Assembly (NCBI GenBank): GCA_015663855.1
Contig: DQRJ01000022.1
Location: 1-9,082, forward strand
From: Flavobacteriales bacterium
Lineage (GTDB): Bacteria; Bacteroidota; Bacteroidia; Flavobacteriales_D; Sanyastnellaceae
DNA length: 9,082 nt
Reading direction: 5' to 3'
A model generated the notes under the pieces. That model was not told the DNA's origin. It saw nothing but the letters and a program-made list of their open reading frames with translations, and ran no database searches. A program made the translations under genes and the position numbers. The first letter of the stretch is position 1, and every line of letters begins with the position of its first letter. Shown here piece by piece: positions 7,153 through 9,082 of this stretch.

Positions 7153-7190
7153 CCTGCAAAGGTAAAGCTCGTTTTGCGCCGGATTGCAGG
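7153..7190. repeat. Inverted repeat spanning the divergent promoter region
   Basis: CCTGCAA (7153-7159) and TTGCAGG (7184-7190) are perfect 7-bp inverted arms separated by 24 bases. One arm overlaps the minus-strand -7 box, and the other directly abuts the plus-strand -7 box. A dimeric regulator covering both promoters is conceivable, but the arms are short enough to have arisen by chance. Confidence 0.3.
7157..7164 (-). promoter_or_regulatory. -7 promoter element TACCTTTG for the methyltransferase operon
   Basis: Read on the minus strand, this is an exact TAnnTTTG, the Bacteroidota -7 consensus. It ends 7 bases before the ATG at 7149 and 22 bases before the ATG at 7134. No clear -33 TTTG stands 19-20 bases upstream. 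With the usual start of transcription a few bases downstream, the ATG at 7149 would have almost no leader, while 7134 would have one of about 19 bases. Confidence 0.45.
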
Positions 7191-7198
7191 TACATTTG
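7191..7198 (+). promoter_or_regulatory. -7 promoter element TACATTTG for the EEP-family gene
   Basis: This is an exact TAnnTTTG only 4 bases before the ATG at 7203. The nearest TTTG upstream (7173-7176) is 14 bases away, shorter than the usual 19 or so. The start codon is fixed by the signal peptide, so if this box is used the transcript would be leaderless or nearly so. Otherwise the match is chance. Confidence 0.4.
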
Positions 7199-7202
7199 TA
7201 AG

Positions 7203-8039
7203 ATGCACTTAAGAATTGTTTTTTGCGCTTTCGCACTATTATTTTTCGTCGATTTTTCAGCCCAAACTGCAGTTGAGCTCGCTATTTCGACATTTAATAT
7301 AAGATACGATAACCCTTCAGATCCATTAGTTTGGGCGGACAGGAACGAGGAGGTGTCTAAGGCAATCGCTTTTTTCGATATCGTAGGACTTCAAGAAGTA
7401 CTTCCAAACCAACTTAACGATATCACTTCAGCTCTTCCATGGATGAGTCATTATTCCGTTGGTAGAGATGATAACGGAGCTGGAGAAGCGTGCCCGATTC
7501 TGTGGCAAACAGCCCACTTCGACCTTCTTCATTCAGAAACTAGATGGCTTTCTGAGTCATGGTCTGAGGTTGCATCTATTGGATGGGATGCCGTAATGCC
7601 TAGAATAGCTTCTGTTGTGACGCTTCACCATATTAAGTCCGGTAAAATCGTACGAGTCATAAATTCACATTGGTCGCATATAGGGGAGGAGGCTCGAATA
7701 GCTTCAGCCTCTCTGATAAGGAGCTGGGCTATGAAGGGGGAGGCAGATGTTGTAATCGTTTTAGGCGACTTCAATGCTGAATCAGAAACGGACGAAATCA
7801 AGTACCTGTTATCAACTAACCTTAAAGATTCTTACACAGCGGCAAAAACTCGTTGCCGAAAGAAATTCGGAACCTTTACCGGCTTCGATCCTGCTGGCTA
7901 CGCCGGCCCTCGTATCGATTACATTTTAGTTGCTGGCGCCGATGTAATATGGACTTGTGCAGATGAATATTTGAAGTATGGATTCTATATCTCAGATCAC
8001 CTTCCTGTACACGCATTTATTTCGTTGAAAAGTCAATAG
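7203..8039 (+). CDS. Secreted endonuclease/exonuclease/phosphatase-family protein
   Basis: This is a DNase I-like fold hydrolase exported by the Sec pathway. Members of the superfamily cut phosphodiester or phosphomonoester bonds in nucleic acids, sphingolipids or sugar phosphates with a divalent metal. The 278-aa protein opens with a signal peptide (MHLR, hydrophobic 5-16, cleavage probably near FSAQ at 18-21), which fixes the start. Active-site motifs are STFNIRYDNPSD (29-40, Asn32), GLQEV (62-66, metal ligand Glu65), NSHWSHIGEEAR (154-165), GDFN (188-191, Asp189/Asn191), RIDYI (237-241) and SDHLPV (264-269, catalytic His266). All key positions are present, so it should be active. The YDNP and W..R pattern near the N-terminus is typical of the secreted Bacteroidota subgroup. 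It is divergent from the methyltransferase across 53 bp. The substrate is unknown. Confidence 0.92.
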   Translation: MHLRIVFCAFALLFFVDFSAQTAVELAISTFNIRYDNPSDPLVWADRNEEVSKAIAFFDIVGLQEVLPNQLNDITSALPWMSHYSVGRDDNGAGEACPILWQTAHFDLLHSETRWLSESWSEVASIGWDAVMPRIASVVTLHHIKSGKIVRVINSHWSHIGEEARIASASLIRSWAMKGEADVVIVLGDFNAESETDEIKYLLSTNLKDSYTAAKTRCRKKFGTFTGFDPAGYAGPRIDYILVAGADVIWTCADEYLKYGFYISDHLPVHAFISLKSQ

Positions 8040-8084
8040 GTCACCCGTTAGGCATCGCGGTTCACATTCGTAACTTCGTCTTCA

Positions 8085-9082
8085 ATGATAGCAGGAGGTC
8101 AATATAAAACTATGGGAACTTGGCCAGTCTTTTTGACGGCTATTTCTACCATTCTTGGAGCGATACTGTTTTTAAGATTTGGGTATTCCATAGCCCACAT
8201 AGGACTATTTCAGACCCTTCTTATTATACTGCTGGGGCATTTGGTTACTGTGCCAGCAGCGTTAGCTGTTGCAGAAATAGCTACTAATCAAAAGGTTGAA
8301 GGAGGAGGGGCTTACTTTATGATTTCCAGGTCTTTCGGTCTTAATATAGGTGGTGCAATTGGGATCACTTTATTTTTGAGCCAAGCCATTAGTGTAGCTT
8401 TTTATATTATCGCTTTCACCGTTTCTAGTAGAAGCGTTCTTGCTTGGGTAGAAGCTGACTACGGAGTTATAATCGATCCTATTTGGGTGAATTTATTAAT
8501 GATGTCACTCCTCACTTTATTGATGCTTACTAAAGGAGCTAACGTAGGAGTGAAGGCGTTATATTTTGTTGTGGCTGCATTAGGAACAGCTCTCCTATTC
8601 TTCTTTTTCGGAACTGGACCTGGCAATCCGGTATTAGACCCTTCTGCAACGATTCCCGAAATTTTTATTACCGAATCGGGTGAAACAATACATCGTTTCA
8701 CATTTTTCGAAGTCTTTACGTTCATTTTCCCCGCCTTCACTGGAATCGCTGCTGGCCTGGGCTTAAGTGGAGATCTAAAAGATCCAAGAAAAAGCATCCC
8801 GAGAGGTACAATCTATGCTACTATAGTCGGTATTGTTGTCTACGTAGCCGTTGCATTTAAGCTTTGGTTGTCTGCACCTCTTGAGAGCCTTGCTTCCGAC
8901 GAACTATTTATGGAGCAAATCAGCATCTGGCCCCCGATGATTGCAATAGGGCTTGCATGTGCTGCGATCAGTTCTGCATTAGGATCGGTAATGATTGCCC
9001 CAAGGACTTTACAAGCTCTTGCTGTAGATGGTGTCTTTCCAAATAAAATGTCTCGTTGGCTAAGCGTGGGTAAGGGTGATAG
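8085..9082 (+). CDS. SLC12-like cation-chloride cotransporter / APC-superfamily permease (5' part, cut by window end)
   Basis: This is a multi-pass inner-membrane secondary transporter. The frame stays open from 8052 to the end of the window; 332 codons are visible from the ATG at 8085. The N-terminal pattern (TILGAILFLRFG, 22-33), the EGGGAYFMISRSFGLNIGGA stretch (72-91) and the segment FPAFTGIAAGLGLSGDLKDP (215-234) followed by RKSIPRGT match the SLC12 family of Na-K-Cl-type cotransporters and their bacterial homologues. About eight hydrophobic segments are visible (roughly 13-33, 41-62, 86-112, 133-148, 155-175, 207-226, 243-262, 283-303). Start choice: the ATG at 8112 has GGAGG 13 bases upstream, but it would remove QYKT, which aligns with the cytosolic lead-in of homologues, so I prefer 8085. 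The C-terminal half is not seen. The transported ions or amino acids cannot be assigned. Confidence 0.88.
   Translation, partial: MIAGGQYKTMGTWPVFLTAISTILGAILFLRFGYSIAHIGLFQTLLIILLGHLVTVPAALAVAEIATNQKVEGGGAYFMISRSFGLNIGGAIGITLFLSQAISVAFYIIAFTVSSRSVLAWVEADYGVIIDPIWVNLLMMSLLTLLMLTKGANVGVKALYFVVAALGTALLFFFFGTGPGNPVLDPSATIPEIFITESGETIHRFTFFEVFTFIFPAFTGIAAGLGLSGDLKDPRKSIPRGTIYATIVGIVVYVAVAFKLWLSAPLESLASDELFMEQISIWPPMIAIGLACAAISSALGSVMIAPRTLQALAVDGVFPNKMSRWLSVGKGD

Noticed and set aside
7150..7236. An upstream ATG at 7236 that would lengthen the RNA methyltransferase by 29 residues.
   Set aside because: It would overlap the signal-peptide coding region of the divergent gene and lies upstream of the minus-strand -7 box. 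The extra residues do not resemble the family N-terminus.
8040..8084. A possible promoter (TAACTTCG, 8071-8078) or terminator between the EEP-family gene and the permease gene.
   Set aside because: The -7 match is imperfect and there is no hairpin followed by a T-run, so neither feature can be supported.
8459..8797. A 112-codon open frame on the minus strand.
   Set aside because: It lies entirely inside the permease gene, which has clear SLC12 motifs in the plus frame. The antisense product resembles nothing.

Overview
The window looks like ordinary chromosome from a member of the Bacteroidota, most likely a Flavobacteriales/Cryomorphaceae-like marine lineage. This rests on the gene families present (short DksA-like zinc-finger protein, Bacteroidota-type lipoprotein, OmpA-domain protein with a long N-terminal region, PyrR-like transferase beside a shikimate kinase), on the near absence of Shine-Dalgarno sequences, on AT-rich leaders, and on TAnnTTTG -7 promoter elements. 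The taxonomic placement is inferred from these features and was not tested by a search.

Left part (1-2651, + strand): the 3' end of a DksA/TraR-type zinc-finger regulator, then a lipoprotein of unknown function whose stop overlaps by one base the start of a full-length polyprenyl-phosphate hexose-1-phosphate transferase, the membrane enzyme that starts exopolysaccharide or O-antigen repeat synthesis. A weak terminator-like hairpin follows.

Middle (2708-5148, + strand): a secreted OmpA-domain protein, a one-base-overlapping FAH-family acylpyruvate hydrolase, a 66-bp gap with a small palindrome, and shikimate kinase (aroK). aroK converges with a minus-strand pair, leaving an 8-bp gap.

Minus-strand operon (7149-5157): an RNA m5U methyltransferase of the RlmD/TrmA family that lacks all the iron-sulfur cysteines, then a PyrR-like phosphoribosyltransferase 4 bp downstream.

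Right part (7203-9082, + strand): a secreted endonuclease/exonuclease/phosphatase-family protein, divergent from the methyltransferase across a 53-bp spacer that carries an outward-facing TAnnTTTG box for each gene. After it comes the 5' part of an SLC12-like cation-chloride cotransporter/APC-superfamily permease, cut by the window edge.

The genes are mostly housekeeping and envelope functions. I see no mobile element, CRISPR array, RNA gene, phage gene or defence system. The least explained items are the lipoprotein coupled to the sugar transferase, the cluster-less methyltransferase, the N-terminal region of the OmpA-domain protein, and the compact divergent promoter region.
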